A DNA stretch of 64,000 nucleotides. Origin: Diphasiastrum complanatum (lineage: Eukaryota; Streptophyta; Lycopodiopsida; Lycopodiales; Lycopodiaceae). The notes under the pieces were generated by a model. It ran no database searches and was not told the origin of the DNA. It saw only the letters and a program-made list of their open reading frames with translations. Location: assembly GCA_029204225.1 (NCBI GenBank), contig CM055107.1, forward strand, positions 47,044,476 to 47,108,475, read 5' to 3'. The stretch's first letter is position 1. Every line of letters begins with the position of its first letter. Below are positions 32,400 to 43,600 of this stretch, piece after piece. A program made the translations under genes and the position numbers.

Positions 32400-33090
32400 T
32401 GTAAGTTCACAAAAAATAATTGGGTCTTGTGCCATTTCTCGTTTCAAAAGATTTCGTGTTCATAGCATATATTACCAAATGTTCTAAAATGATTCGTGGT
32501 TGGTTTTGGACTTGTCCATGCTTAGTGTGGAGCCTTGTTGTGGGCTGCTTTGGCACTTGCATAATTTTATAAATGACAAGCTCTTCATACAATTTTTTCC
32601 CAAAAGCTTGTTGCCATTTTTGCCAGGTTCAACATTGTCTCCATGAGAGCTTGATTCTTTTTCTCTACTATGCCATTCTACTGAGGTAAATAGTTAGTGA
32701 TCAGTTGGTGAGTAATGCCATTAATTACAAGGTACTCATTCATTTTAGTAAAACAGAACTTTTCTTTGTGAGTCCCAAGTACATAAGTATTTTAGAGATT
32801 GTTCTTGAAGTTCCATTCTAAAAATTGAGCACTACCCTACCCATTGACTTGATGTGAGCTAGAATCTCCAAGGTAGATATTCTTGTTGTGAATTGAGGTG
32901 TCCAAAGTGGTGAACCAGTCTTGACTTGTGGTTATGTGTTGATATGCAATAGAGTTCAAGTCCCAACAATGTGTGTTAAATACCTTGTATAATCCACCAT
33001 AAAGAACTTTTGAGAAAATATCTAAGTTGTCATCGTCATGCCATTCATGGCTTGGATCTATACAAGAAGTCAAATCTTGAAATAACAGTA
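32400..33090 (-). pseudogene. Ty1/copia protease-integrase remnant
   Basis: On the minus strand the order is: protease-region sequence DWFTTLDTSIHNKNIYLGDS and SSHQVNG (about 32,840-32,960); then, after a deletion, integrase core MNEYLVINGITHQLITNY, LPQ*NGIVEKKNQALMETML (about 32,640-32,745); then APH*AWTSPKPTTNHFRTFG (about 32,480-32,540). The PQ*NG stop is CAG-to-TAG. The Glu of the D-D-35-E triad is still present in VEKKN. Several frameshifts and the internal deletion make it a dead fragment. Confidence 0.75.
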
Positions 33091-33139
33091 CCTTTTTATG
33101 AACCTAAACCACTGGGGGTAGACTTTATGGATTAAAATT

Positions 33140-33596
33140 AGATGCTAGATGCTCCTTGAAACTGCAGAGCCTAGCATGGCCTTGAAACAATGGAATGAGA
33201 GAGATTCATGTATAGTTGCCAAATCTTCAAATTACATGGAACTGTTTTATTTCTTACCTTGTTGATCACCTAGACGATGTTCACAACAAGGCTCATAAGG
33301 ATTAAAGTCCTTTGCATTGAAGTATAGAAGGTTAGACTCTCAAATCTAGCTTTTAAAGCTAAAATCAGCTCATTTGTACATAATAAAAAAACCTACAGCT
33401 GTTTGTGAAACCACTGACTAGTGGGTAAATTTTAAAAGCTGGCTTGTATGTGTTTGAACTTTTGAATGCTATTCTCCATTTCATGAACAACAAAAATGAC
33501 CTTGAAATTAAACCTTGATATTTGATAGTTATGGAAGGCGTAGAAACTTGACGAATTCAAGATCTAGCAACAAGAACCATAGTAAATTGAAGCGGA
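33140..33596 (+). repeat. Dispersed repeat, copy 2
   Basis: Direct, diverged copy of 20,510-20,990. It ends exactly where the following LTR begins at 33,597, so the LTR was inserted next to or into it. Confidence 0.7.
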
Positions 33597-33828
33597 TGTT
33601 AAGAACAATAATGTGCACATTCACACATGACTAAATAACTAGTTAAAGTGAGAGGGTCGTCAAATGTCACATGACGGTTGACCATCTCTCTCGCTATGTA
33701 ATGGGCAGTTCGCGCTTCTTTCTGTTATCATTGAATAAGAATGTAGTTAACATATCTCTTCTGTCCTCTACTACACGAATTCTCTCTATCTCTTCTGTCC
33801 ACTGTTATACGAATTCTCTGAAATATCA
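33597..33828 (+). repeat. Short copia LTR
   Basis: Starts TGTTAAGAAC and ends AAATATCA, immediately followed by the primer site. It contains a tandem TCTCTTCTGTCC(T)ACT...ACGAATTCTCT duplication near 33,755-33,820. At 232 bases it is short for a copia LTR. Confidence 0.6.
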
Positions 33829-33841
33829 TGGTATCAAAGCC
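33829..33841 (+). promoter_or_regulatory. copia primer-binding site
   Basis: TGGTATCAAAGCC directly follows the CA end of the LTR. It matches the initiator-Met tRNA type with one substitution, as at 51,477-51,489. Confidence 0.75.
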
Positions 33842-33939
33842 CTGACAATGATCTACCTCCAGCGATCTCCTCCTTCTCAACCTCCATGATGTGATGTCTT
33901 TGTTAGATTTCTTATGCTCAGTCTTAAACAAATCGTTCA

Positions 33940-34570
33940 AGTAATGAGCATCCTGAAAACCGAAGGCCGACTACATGTTTTCGGACCTTCACATTTTTTC
34001 TCCTTTTTAAGATTCTTTTTGCCTTAACCATTTTTAGGCACCTTCGCCTTTTTCGTACTTTAGCGAAAAATTCGACACAGTGGCCAAGTGGCCAAAATGC
34101 CTTGGAAACCATTCCAAAAGCACCTTCATCTTTTTTGCCTTTTTCGTCGCTTTGCGAAAAATGCAACAAAGTGGTTAGAATGCCTTAAGAACAATTTTTA
34201 GGCACCTTTGGTTTTTTTTGGCATTTTCGCTATCTTAAATCTAAGGCAACTTCTGTTTTTCACTGCCTTTAGTCTAAGGCACCTTTGCCTTCTTCGTTGC
34301 CTTTAGTCTAAGGCACTTTTCAGCTCTTTCGCCTTTTTTGCTGTCTTAAATTTAAGGCAACTTTTATTTTTCGCTACCTTTAGTCTAAGGCACCTTCGCC
34401 TTCTTCGCTGCCTTTAGTCTACGACACTTTTTGGCTTTTTCATCTTTTTGCCTTCTTCACTGCCTTAAATAAAAGGGCACTTCTAATCTAAGGGCACCTT
34501 GAGGAATTGCTGACCTTCAGTCTAAGGGCACCTTCGGGTTTTTCGCCTTTTCGCGGTTTTGCTGCATTGG
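33940..34570. repeat. Degenerate minisatellite (CCTTCGCC / TTTAGTCTAAGGCAC units)
   Basis: Irregular units such as CTGCCTTTAGTCTAAGGCAC followed by CTTCGCCTTCTTCG repeat at roughly 40-65 bases, with variants in TTAAATCTAAGGCAACTTCT. At least eight TCTAAGG(C/G) units can be picked out between 34,230 and 34,535. The minus-strand open frame inside is a by-product. Confidence 0.75.
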
Positions 34571-34926
34571 CAGACCGACGTCGCCAGCTCGTATTTGTAA
34601 ATAGCATTAAAGGCTTGTAAGATATTTGTCTCTCGGCACTTGTAAATATTAATACTAGCTTAATCAAGCAAAGGAAGTGTTAATTGAAATTCCCTTTCAT
34701 ATCAGAGTTATCTGTAACCAGTGTTATCACACTCAGCAAGCTGAACTTATTACTTCAAGCCATTGTACTCATTGTTAATATTTTTATCACTGCGTCGTTC
34801 ATTTGAGCAATCTGTATGAATTTTCTATTCGAGTATTTCTGCTGCTAACTGTTGCGTTTTTGTTCCTACACACCTAAGCTCTAAGCTTCGAGCTTCTGCT
34901 GCACTCACGCCCACTGTTTTGTGACA
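34571..34926 (+). repeat. Probable copia LTR end (left limit unknown)
   Basis: It ends TTTTGTGACA next to TGGCATTAGAGCA, a diverged copia primer site at 34,927-34,939. I could not fix the start. The neighbouring gypsy LTR begins about 100 bases later. Confidence 0.4.
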
Positions 34927-35032
34927 TGGCATTAGAGCAGGAATTTCAGTAATTTGCATTTCTACTACGGATTATCAGTCTTGTTTCTATCAAGACAGAT
35001 CTGATTGTTATTGAAATTGCATGTTTTTATAC

Positions 35033-35272
35033 TTTTTATGAGAGAGAAAGGGAGAGAGAGAAAGAGTAAGCTATCTTCATTGTGGATCTAGTGTTAATGC
35101 TTAGGGTTAGTGGATGGTAGAGTTAGATGTGAATCTTCCATTCATGCTGAAATTTGAACTATGCTATCGCTCTCATGGGAACGAATCTACGCGTGACAAC
35201 TAACTTCATCTCCTCGATACTAGATTGATTAGATCTTGGGTTGAGGATAGGCAAGGAAAGAAATCCACTACA
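35033..35272 (+). repeat. 3' part of a gypsy 5' LTR
   Basis: Closely matches the last 260 bases of the LTR at 4641-5402 (ATCGCTCTCATGGGAACGAA, TCTTGGGTTGAGGATAGGCA). The first ~500 bases of the LTR are missing. It ends CACTACA before the primer site. Confidence 0.8.
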
Positions 35273-35276
35273 ATTT

Positions 35277-35289
35277 TGGCGCCGTTGCC
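35277..35289 (+). promoter_or_regulatory. gypsy primer-binding site
   Basis: TGGCGCCGTTGCC, four bases after the LTR end, is the primer site known from many plant Ty3/gypsy (Athila/Tat-like) elements. Confidence 0.8.
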
Positions 35290-36500
35290 AGGGAGCTACG
35301 CCAATTTTTCAATTTGCAGCATGTTTGTTGGATGGTCAGCTTGCATTAGGCATCTTGTCGTGGCATGAATAGTGTTAAATTTGCATTTAGGATTAGTTTG
35401 GGAGTGATTTTGCTTGATTTGAGTGGATTTGTTATTTTGAAATCTAATCTGATTGTGAAACATGAAAAGATACTCAGATCACCTATCTTAAGATCCATTT
35501 GGATCTGAGATATTAGAAAAAACAACAAAAATCGGTCAAATCTGCCAGATTTTGGTCAAAAGGAGGCAAAAGTCGTCATCAGAACTGATAACTTTTTGAC
35601 CTCTTTCAAGAAACGTTCATCGAGTTGCAGGCACTTTCGGTTTTGATCATAGAACCTTCAGTTTGAAGGGAGAACAATCCTTCCCAACAGATTTACAGAA
35701 ACATAAAAAAAACCATCAAAAAAACACCAAAAAATCATCAAAACACTAAAAATACAGAAAAAGAACCTTTGCTTGATTCACTATGCATAGGTGTGATTTA
35801 GATCTATCTACTGCCAGGTCAACGAAGAATTATATAAAAAATAGAAGGTTTTTCAGAGGATCAGTTGTCATATTGTCATATTTTTGTCTTTTTTTGTAAA
35901 AATACCAATATTACTCTTGATTCTTCGCCAGAACCTTCGCCGAGTTTCTCGATTATTCTATTTATAGTAATTTGTTATTTTTGAGTGCGGTGAACATTCA
36001 TCCTATCCAAATCATAGAAAATCTCTATTTTTACCCTCGTCAAACTATAGAAACTGTGTTTTTGTATGCCAGAAACCTTCGCCAGTTCTACCCTAGCGTT
36101 ATCTGTGTTAGATTATGAGTCTGAGAGTTCGACGAAGGTTATTTCCATAGAATTTGTCAGAAAAACCTGATTAGAGAGTTTTTTTTTTCAAAAATAGCAC
36201 TACTGAACCTTCGCCGAGTGAATCTTTGCCTAGGGAACCTTTGTTAGTTTTATTTTTAGATTCTGATTTTCCAGATCAAGTCCTTGTCAAATTTTGGGTC
36301 AAAATTTGATACAGTCTGATTTTGATTCAGAGAATTTTTTCATTTTTGAGAAGTATTGATTGGTTGATTTTCAGAATCTTTTTCATGATATAGGAATCTG
36401 ATTCTTGTCAATTGGAAGAGATCTAGTAGATCTGATCTGAGATAATTTTGATTAAAAATCTAGATCCAATCTCATTGTCTGCTTGATTTAATCTGTAAAG
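35290..36500. other. Gypsy element 1 leader
   Basis: A 1.2-kb untranslated leader without coding pattern. It carries recurring GAACCTTCGCCGAG-like motifs at 35,931, 36,072 and 36,205, among others. Confidence 0.6.
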
Positions 36501-37861
36501 ATGGCTGTCCTTAGAGGTGCTCCTCAGGAAGTCAATCCAATCATTGTTAGAAGAGCACCCTGTTTGGATCTACCCAAATACAATGGATTAACAAATCTAG
36601 TTAGACTTTTTCAGATCTATTCTGAATTTTGTGAAGTCTATGGCGAAGTTTTTTTCCAAGATAAACTTAGACTTTTTCCTATGGGCCTTAACAGGCATAG
36701 CACAAGATTGGTACTATAATCAAGATGAAACTGAACGTACAGATTGGGAGACTGTTAAACGATCCCTTATCGCACGGTTCAAACCTCGAAAGTTTATGGA
36801 AGACCCTTTTCTACTTTTAAGTAAAATTAAAATGGGAAAGCGGAAAATGGTTCGAGATTACATTGAATGGGTAAAACACCTCAGATCTGAGTGCAAACCT
36901 GAGCTGATTAACAAAAATGCCATGATTATGTGGTTTTTGTCAGAATTACCTAAAAGAATTAGACGTGAGTTGAAATGCCATAATGAGTACGCAATCTTGC
37001 AAAATGCTATGGATGATGCAATTCGAGAGGAGGATGAAGATTCAGACGATGAGCCGAATATCAGTATGTTGGCTCATATAGCAGGGCAGATCACTACAAC
37101 ATCCACCACTATTGCGTCAACGAATGTCAACATTACTGCATAAATGATGCTCAATGAGTTTGAGAAATTTGAAAAGAATCAGTAGAAACAGATGGAAAAG
37201 TTATAGTCGCAATTTGATGAAAAGATCAAAGCATTGGAAGATTTCCATGGACAAGCGAACAAGGAACTTGAGAAGTTTGCAAAGACTTTTTCTACCAAGG
37301 AAAATGTCTGGTGTTCTATTTTGTCCTCAATTGAAAAAATGAGTGGAAATCAGTATATGCCATTTGTGTAATTCGCCTGATCATGAAACTGCTTTTTGCA
37401 ATTTCAATCCTCGGATAATTCAGCAACGATATGCCCAAATGGGATATCGAGGACCACATTTTGGAGGAAATCCGGTAGCTAGACCTCGTCAACGGTTAGC
37501 CTTACCTGCCCCACCAAAGCACCTCGCTCCACCTACCAATTTGATGGAACTAAGACCTTACAAAAGTGCCGAGCAATGGAACTATGGTAATGATCAACAA
37601 GGTGGATATTCAGAACAATATGCTATTTATGCTGCCGTGCAACAACAAGCATCTACAAACTGGACCAGAGTACCACTTGGATGCTTTGCACGTGGAGAAA
37701 ATCACAGAGTTGTAGAATGTCCAAATAAAAAAAAATTTGTACCATTCTGTCATAACTGTGGTTATGGGCATTGCTATAAGGAATGTCTAGCAAGGTCAAA
37801 TCCACCACCGGCTACAGCTCCTGTAAATTTGATAACAATCAAGCAAAGACCAGTAGCTTAG
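36501..37861 (+). pseudogene. Gypsy element 1 gag
   Basis: Starts MAVLRGAPQEVNPIIVRRAP. A frameshift near 36,665 moves the reading to DFFLWALTGIAQDWYYNQDE, KPRKFMEDPFLLLSKIK, MIMWFLSELPKRIRRELKC, the retrotransposon Gag core. Three stops (37,141; near 37,183; near 37,204) interrupt a charged coiled region. The C-terminal part (37,343-37,861) has a standard zinc knuckle CHLCNSPDHETAFC, a second with one Cys replaced by Arg (CFARGENHRVVEC), and a third of spacing C-x2-C-x3-H-x4-C (CHNCGYGHCYKEC). Having three knuckles is unusual. The homologue in element 2 is at 41,490-42,440. Confidence 0.85.
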
Positions 37862-37879
37862 AATAAACCAAGTGTACTC

Positions 37880-39763
37880 TTGATGGTAATCACTAGAGCA
37901 CAGAAGCAGAAAGAACCGGTAGCAAATCCAGTACCTGTTGATTCTATACTATTAACTGATATACCAACAGCATCTGGAGTCTATCCAAATCTTCATGCAG
38001 AAAAAAGAAGATATCAGGATATGAGGCAATTGATTAAACATCTGCAAGAAGAAGAGAAGCTTGAAGTTACTAAAGCAACATCCGAAGTTCGTTCTTCACC
38101 ATTGCAGTCACCAAAAAATTCACATACAAATATGAATGCTCAATTGTATCATCATGAAGAACCCTTCAAAGATGACTAAACCGGAAGCACCACAAACAGA
38201 ACTACTCATGAATATTTTGTCTAGTAAGATCAATATATCGTTGGGAGAGTTCCTGAAGTTGGTGCCAAAAGCAAAAGAAGTATTAGCGCAAAAGTTAACT
38301 CAAGCTGAACCAAAAGTCCATCAGGAGCCACTTTTTTGTGCTAGATTTGAAGAATCTAATGAAGTACTCCATGTCGGAGCAGCTTGGGAAAGTGAACAAA
38401 AAAATATCACCCTATCGATACAGCATAGACAATTTCCTAATGAAGCAGCTGTGATAGATGGCGGTTTGGGAGTTAACCTGATTTCTACAAAGCTATGTGC
38501 AAAATGGGACCTTACAAAGTTAAAACCTGCGATTTTTGCCATTAAGCTAGCTGATCAAACGATAGTTTGTCTACAAGGAATGATCGAAGATATACCTATC
38601 AGAATTGTCGGAGTACAGTTCATCATTACTTGTGTAGTAATGGACTTACCAGAAGCACCAAATGTCTACCAAGTCCTATTGGGACGCCCATGGTTACGAG
38701 TTGCGCAAGTAATCCATAATTGGGGTACCGAAAAAATCACTTTTGAAAATCATGAACGTGCAGTCAAGGTTGATCCTGCAACTTGGATTATCAAACCAGT
38801 GGTTCAAAAAGAGGATGATGATTCATCAACAATGGATCATACTTGTGACCGACCAATAGAAAATTTGGGAGTTCATTATGATTCTCAAACCGATACTGTC
38901 AACTGGAATAAAGCTCTTGCAACGATTGATTGTACAGTAGGATATATGTGTCAACAAGATAATTAGTCAGATTTGAGTGAGATTTCATTATTTGATCGAA
39001 TCTTGGATATATCGATCACTTTTCCATTGAATGTGCTAAATGTAGCTTGGATATCAATGGAGCCTATACCAGATCCAATTGAAGATGAACTCATTCCTGT
39101 GAGTCATGCCTTGACTTATGATGATAATGTAGAGCTTATTGATGAGCAGATTCTAAATCATATGGATCCGACCAAATTTGGAGTGCGTAATATTCCTGAT
39201 GAACCAACAATAAAACCGCCAAGAGTAGTTATATTGAAGGAAGACAGGATCACAGGGTCAATGACAAAGAAACAAGCCAAGCAACATTATAATACGGTCT
39301 TGAAATGGGAAAATCCTCCTCAAAAGATTGATTCAAAGAATGTGCCACCCTTACTGGATAAAGACAAAGGAAAAGTCAAGGATGATTCTACAAGTCAGAG
39401 TTCTAGCAAGAGATCATCGTCTAGGAGGTCTTCACCTTCGAAGAAGAGTTTATCTTCTCAGAAGTCATCACCTCCACGATCAATTCCTGCTAAGAAGGCT
39501 AAGTGAAGATCCAAGACAAGTCCTTTGACAAAGAACAAGCGGATGTAGTCCATCATGATATGCTCGAACATTTTAAATGCTATACACTAGATGATGTGGT
39601 TATCATGTTACCCAAAGCACATCGTGAACCCGAAGAACAGGTGCCAGAATCGAAAGATGTTTATGATGGCCCAGTTAGGACACAGCCTATGAATCTTGTT
39701 GAACCAGGAGGATCAGAAAAGATTGTACAAGTTTCAAGCGCTACGAGACGAAAAATGTTTTGA
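37880..39763 (+). pseudogene. Gypsy element 1 protease and pol N-terminus
   Basis: Three consecutive open frames: 37,880-38,179, 38,136-38,966 and 38,973-39,506, followed by 39,503-39,763. The middle one is a pepsin-like protease: EEAAVIDGG-type active site (AAVIDGGLGVNLISTKL), then FIITCVVMDLPEAPNVYQVLLGRPWLR and a W-G-x-x-K-I-T-F-E strand. The active site is D-G-G in place of D-S/T-G, as in element 2 (VVDGGSGVNLIS). The next frame has a serine-rich basic linker (SSSKRSSSRRSSPSKKS). The last one ends at NLVEPGGSEKIVQ, where element 2 continues into RT. RT, RNase H and integrase are all missing, so the element is internally deleted. Confidence 0.8.
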
Positions 39764-40290
39764 TACTCCCATGAATGACAACCCATTACGCAAGTTTTGG
39801 CAGCTTGTTCTGCCAGTTCAGCAAGCATGATCCAAATGATTTTTATTTTGATTTGTTTTTCAATTTTCTTGTTTTCACTACTTAATTATTAATTTTGTTT
39901 GGAAAAGACAATAAAAAGAAATAGAGAAAAGAAGAAAAAATGAGAAAAGATTGATGAGCAAAAGTCAGAAAATTCATCAAAGTGAAAAAAGAGAAAGGAA
40001 AGTATTTTCAAAAGATAATTTTTTTTTTTTATGGAAAATGACTTATAAAATCATTGTTTCGGTCATATGTTGCCCATACAGTATTGGAAACCTTCGCTGA
40101 ACTTTCAGATTATACATCCACTTCAGATATATCTATACTGAGTTGGGCAAAGGTTTTTTTTCAAGAAAAAGTACTTGTTTCCGAGTCAGGCGAATGATCA
40201 GCAATATGCCATTTTGAAAACCTTTGCCGAGAACCTTACTCTCCTCAGAAACCTTCGCCGACATGCTAGATGGACTTAAAATGTCAAAAT
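39764..40290. other. Gypsy element 1 trailing sequence
   Basis: A/G-rich, non-coding. CCTTCGCCGA-type motifs recur at 40,087, 40,216 and 40,249, as in the leader, so this is probably still the same element beyond the pol deletion. No LTR is recognised before the copia fragment begins. Confidence 0.45.
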
Positions 40291-40647
40291 TAGGTTGGCT
40301 ATAGGTTCAGATCCTGAAAGGAGATGGTATGGATCAAGAGGATGATCAAGAATCTTCACTTGCTGGATTTTTCAAAGAGCCCAATCATCTTTTGTGAAAA
40401 TCAATCAGCCCAAAGGTTGGCAACCAATCCTACCTTTCATGCTACGAGCAAGCATATTGAGGTGCAATATCACTTTGTAAGGGAGCAAGTCATTGCAAAG
40501 GAGGTGGAGCTTCAACATGTGTCCTCAAGGGAATGTGTAGCTGATATCTTCACCAAAGCATTGGGAAAGGACTTGCTCATGAAGCATAAGACTTCACTTG
40601 GAGTGTTATCAAAGTCTATGCTAAAACTAGTTGAAGAGAGAGTGTGA
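40291..40647 (+). pseudogene. Ty1/copia RNase H C-terminus (3' end of element)
   Basis: Reads PIIFCENQSAQRLATNPTFH, SKHIEVQYHFVREQVIAKEV, SSRECVADIFTKALGKDLL, the closing part of copia RNase H, with its stop codon overlapping the LTR start. It has the same family of LTR as the element at 52,981-58,616 and shows what that element's C-terminus looked like before damage. Everything upstream is lost. Confidence 0.9.
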
Positions 40648-41279
40648 GAAATTCAACTAGTTTAATCATATTTGTTATATTTCTATATTTGGCAAATTGA
40701 GGCCAACTTTATATCAGACTTAGATTTTGACTTTTCAAAGTTAATTAGTTTAAATTTCATTTGAATAAACACTTTTGGAAAGTGTGGGAAAGTTAGAAGC
40801 CGAGTTTGAGTAGATTCAAATTTAAATGTTGGGTACATTGAATCTAGACCCAAAAATAGTAGGGTTTACATCAGTGGAGGGAAAGCCAAGTGGCAAATAG
40901 GGTTTGGACCTATTATAAAAGGATATAACTCGTGGAGAAGCAGATCTTCTCTCTTCTCTATCTCATTTCATGCTTATACATGGTTCTCTTGGGTTCTACT
41001 ATCCATTGGTGCACTATACTTGTGATATCTTGCAATTCTATGTGTAGAATGATCTATATTTGTTATTTTCAGGTTCACACAATAGGGTACTCTTGTTGTA
41101 TGGACAATATCTTTTATTTATGTTCTGATTCATGTTTGATCAAGTTCTATTAGAGTTTGCATTCTATTTTGTGTGTAGATGCTGATTTTTTCTACATTGG
41201 CAAGATTGGTGGAGTAGCTTGTTTTGTAACCAAAGATCTTTAGTAGATTTGGATTTGAATTGGTCCCAAATCTTTCACA
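40643..41279 (+). repeat. Copia 3' LTR (same family as 52,981-58,616)
   Basis: TGTGAGAAATTCAACTAG...CAAATCTTTCACA, 637 bases. It is the reverse complement of the LTRs at 52,981-53,629 and 57,969-58,616 with moderate divergence, so it is older than that insertion. The TATA region (CTATTATAAAAGG) is near 40,911-40,923. Confidence 0.85.
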
Positions 41280-41489
41280 TCTTGTCTTTGTTGCATGCAT
41301 CAAAAGGTGTCAAATTTGCATCTTTCACGCTTACTCCTGTGAATGTGCCATTCTGACTTGCTTTATATAGCGGCATTGGGTTCATATGAAATAGTCTTTT
41401 ATGCCATAGGAAGTCAATTGACTCAGAAAGTGCCTTCTAATGTGTTACTCTAAGATTAGACATGAATTGACTTTGTGTGCTGATTGTAA
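41280..41489. other. Junction between copia LTR and gypsy element 2
   Basis: No recognised feature. The 5' LTR, primer site and leader of gypsy element 2 are not present here, so its 5' end was lost. Confidence 0.4.
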
Positions 41490-42440
41490 ATGCAATGTCA
41501 GGGCTACTACAAACCATGGCATACATTAAAGATCCAACAAGTGACTGAAATGCATTTGCTCTTTTTCAGCATTTGTTTGAGGGCACTATTCCCTATGTCA
41601 CTAGTAGCTATGGCTCAAGATTGGTTTTTCAACTTGTGTGAGGAAGAAAAATCCACCTGGGAAGTGGTCAAAGTAGCTCTCATCACACGCTTTAAACCAA
41701 GGAAGTTCCTAGAAGACCCATTTCTCCTGCTCAGCAAAGTCAAGCTGGAAAAAAGAGAAAGGGTTAGGGACTATATTGAGCGGGTCAAACATCTACAATC
41801 TGAGTGCAGTGTAGCCCTAACTCCCAATCATGCGATGATCATGTGGTTCCTTGCAGGGTTACCATGTAGCATTAGGAGAGAACTAAAACGATGGGAGCAA
41901 TATGCTACTCTACAAGAAGCTATGGAGGATGCCATCAGAGAAGAGGATGAGGGATCAGACGACAAATATCCAACCACCCATACTCCTACTCCCTCGATAG
42001 CATCATCATCATCAAATATTTTCACTCAATCCACAGAATTGCTGTTGGAACAGATGATAAAATTACACAAACAACAGATGGAACAACTTACGGCACAATT
42101 TGATCAGAAACTGAAAGCCTTATAAGGAGTTGTAGCAACAATGCCCAATCTACTAGTGTCCAGTCCTAAAGCAAAATCTGAGACTGACCCATAGATTTTG
42201 CCATTTGTGCAATGCAACATCACACGATACGGCCTTTGCCCATTTAACCCCCGAATTGTCCAACAGAAGAGAAGTCCTTATCAGACTTCTTATCCATATC
42301 ATCAAGGGGCACCAAATGTGGCACCAAGGTATGGCGCACCGAATAATCAACAGCACATGGCCTTACCTGCGCCACTAGGGCCAGCCAATCAACAAGTGGC
42401 CCACGTAAACTTGACAGCAGCAGAACTAGAGAATTGTTGA
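41490..42440 (+). pseudogene. Gypsy element 2 gag
   Basis: Homologous to 36,631-37,143: VAMAQDWFFNLCEEEKSTW, RFKPRKFLEDPFLLLSKVKL, MIMWFLAGLPCSIRRELKR, EDAIREEDEGSDD, then a glutamine-rich coiled segment ending at TAA 42,123-42,125. The zinc knuckle CHLCNATSHDTAF is at about 42,198-42,240 and is frameshifted from the following CPFNPRIVQQKR. The first ~60 residues of Gag are scrambled by frameshifts (an out-of-frame LFQHLFEGTIPYV-like piece near 41,560-41,600). Confidence 0.85.
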
Positions 42441-42764
42441 ATGTCCTTACAAGGGGCAATACACATCCTTCTGTTGGGACCTGGGACCAATGCGCCATTG
42501 AACTTCATTGCAGTACAATGAGCAATAGTTCCAGCGGGGATGCCACTGGAAAAGCAACAATTCCATGCCCCTGTGTTAGCCGTCACGTGAGCACAGAAGA
42601 GGAAGGAAGTGGCTCCCACACCACCACCATCAGTCTCCGATGACTAGCCCTCAACTTCAGCATCATATCCGAATGTAAGAGAAGAGAGGAGACAGTACTA
42701 GAAAATACAGCACTGAGTAAAAAGAGCACAAGCAGAGGAAAAAGAGCAAGAGAAGGCCAATCCT

Positions 42765-43600
42765 ATGGAACCTCTTGCTGGTGAAGAACCGGAATCACAA
42801 ATGGGCTCACCACTGCACACTAATCAAAACGATTGGTTGCATCATCATGAACCACACATGATGGAGCCCGAGGAACTGCACACTGAAATGCTCACAAGCC
42901 TGTTGGCGAGCCGTGTTATTTTAACCCTCAAAGAATTACTGCAAATTGCATCACAAGCTAAAAGCCTTTTGGCTGAATGGGCCAAAATAGAAGCGGAACC
43001 AGTAGCACCGGAGCCCATTTATTGTACGGGGGACTACGATGAGACAAGTAACATCCTCCACATCGAGACAACATGGGAGAGTGAGGAACACAACATCACC
43101 CTGCCAATCAAACACAAGAGATTCGAGCACGAGGCATCAGTAGTAGATGGAGGATCAGGTGTCAATTTAATCTCCACTACTTTGTATCAAAAGGGAGATT
43201 TGCAGGGATTGAAACCAGCAAAATTCACCATCAAGCTAGTGGATCAATCATGTGTAAAACCAAAGGGTGTGGTTGTCAATATCCTTGTAAAAATAACAGA
43301 CATGCAGTTTGTGATCACTTTTGTATTAATGGACATACCTGAGTCCCCATCTACATATCGTGTTTTACTGAGAAGGCCATGGCTGAGGACTGCACAAGTA
43401 GTTTTCAACTGGGGTATGGGAAAACTCACCTTTGAAAATAGAAAACAGGCCGTGAAGGTAGATCCAACCACATGGGCGGTAAAACCTATTGCACCCAAGG
43501 CTGATGATGGATCATACGATAGATCGCCCAAGGCAAGCCAAGGGTGGTCACTACGATTCAGAGACGGATGATATGAGATGGACGGATGCATGAGCAATGA
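42765..43600 (+). pseudogene. Gypsy element 2 protease
   Basis: A 268-codon open frame. SLLASRVILTLKELLQIAS leads into a pepsin-like fold: YCTGDYDETSNILHIETTW, ASVVDGGSGVNLISTTLYQ (active site D-G-G), QFVITFVLMDIPESPSTYRV, LLRRPWLRTAQVVFNWGMG. It corresponds closely to 38,136-38,966 of element 1. Both carry the D-G-G active site, so the motif is a family trait and not a mutation. Confidence 0.85.

Noticed and set aside
33940-34570. CRISPR-like array
   Set aside because: Units are degenerate, spacing irregular and no unique spacers; the window is eukaryotic. It is a minisatellite.
40932-41153. 73-codon ORF
   Set aside because: Lies wholly inside a copia LTR; the same ORF recurs in the other LTR copies (53,074-53,337) because the LTR is conserved.
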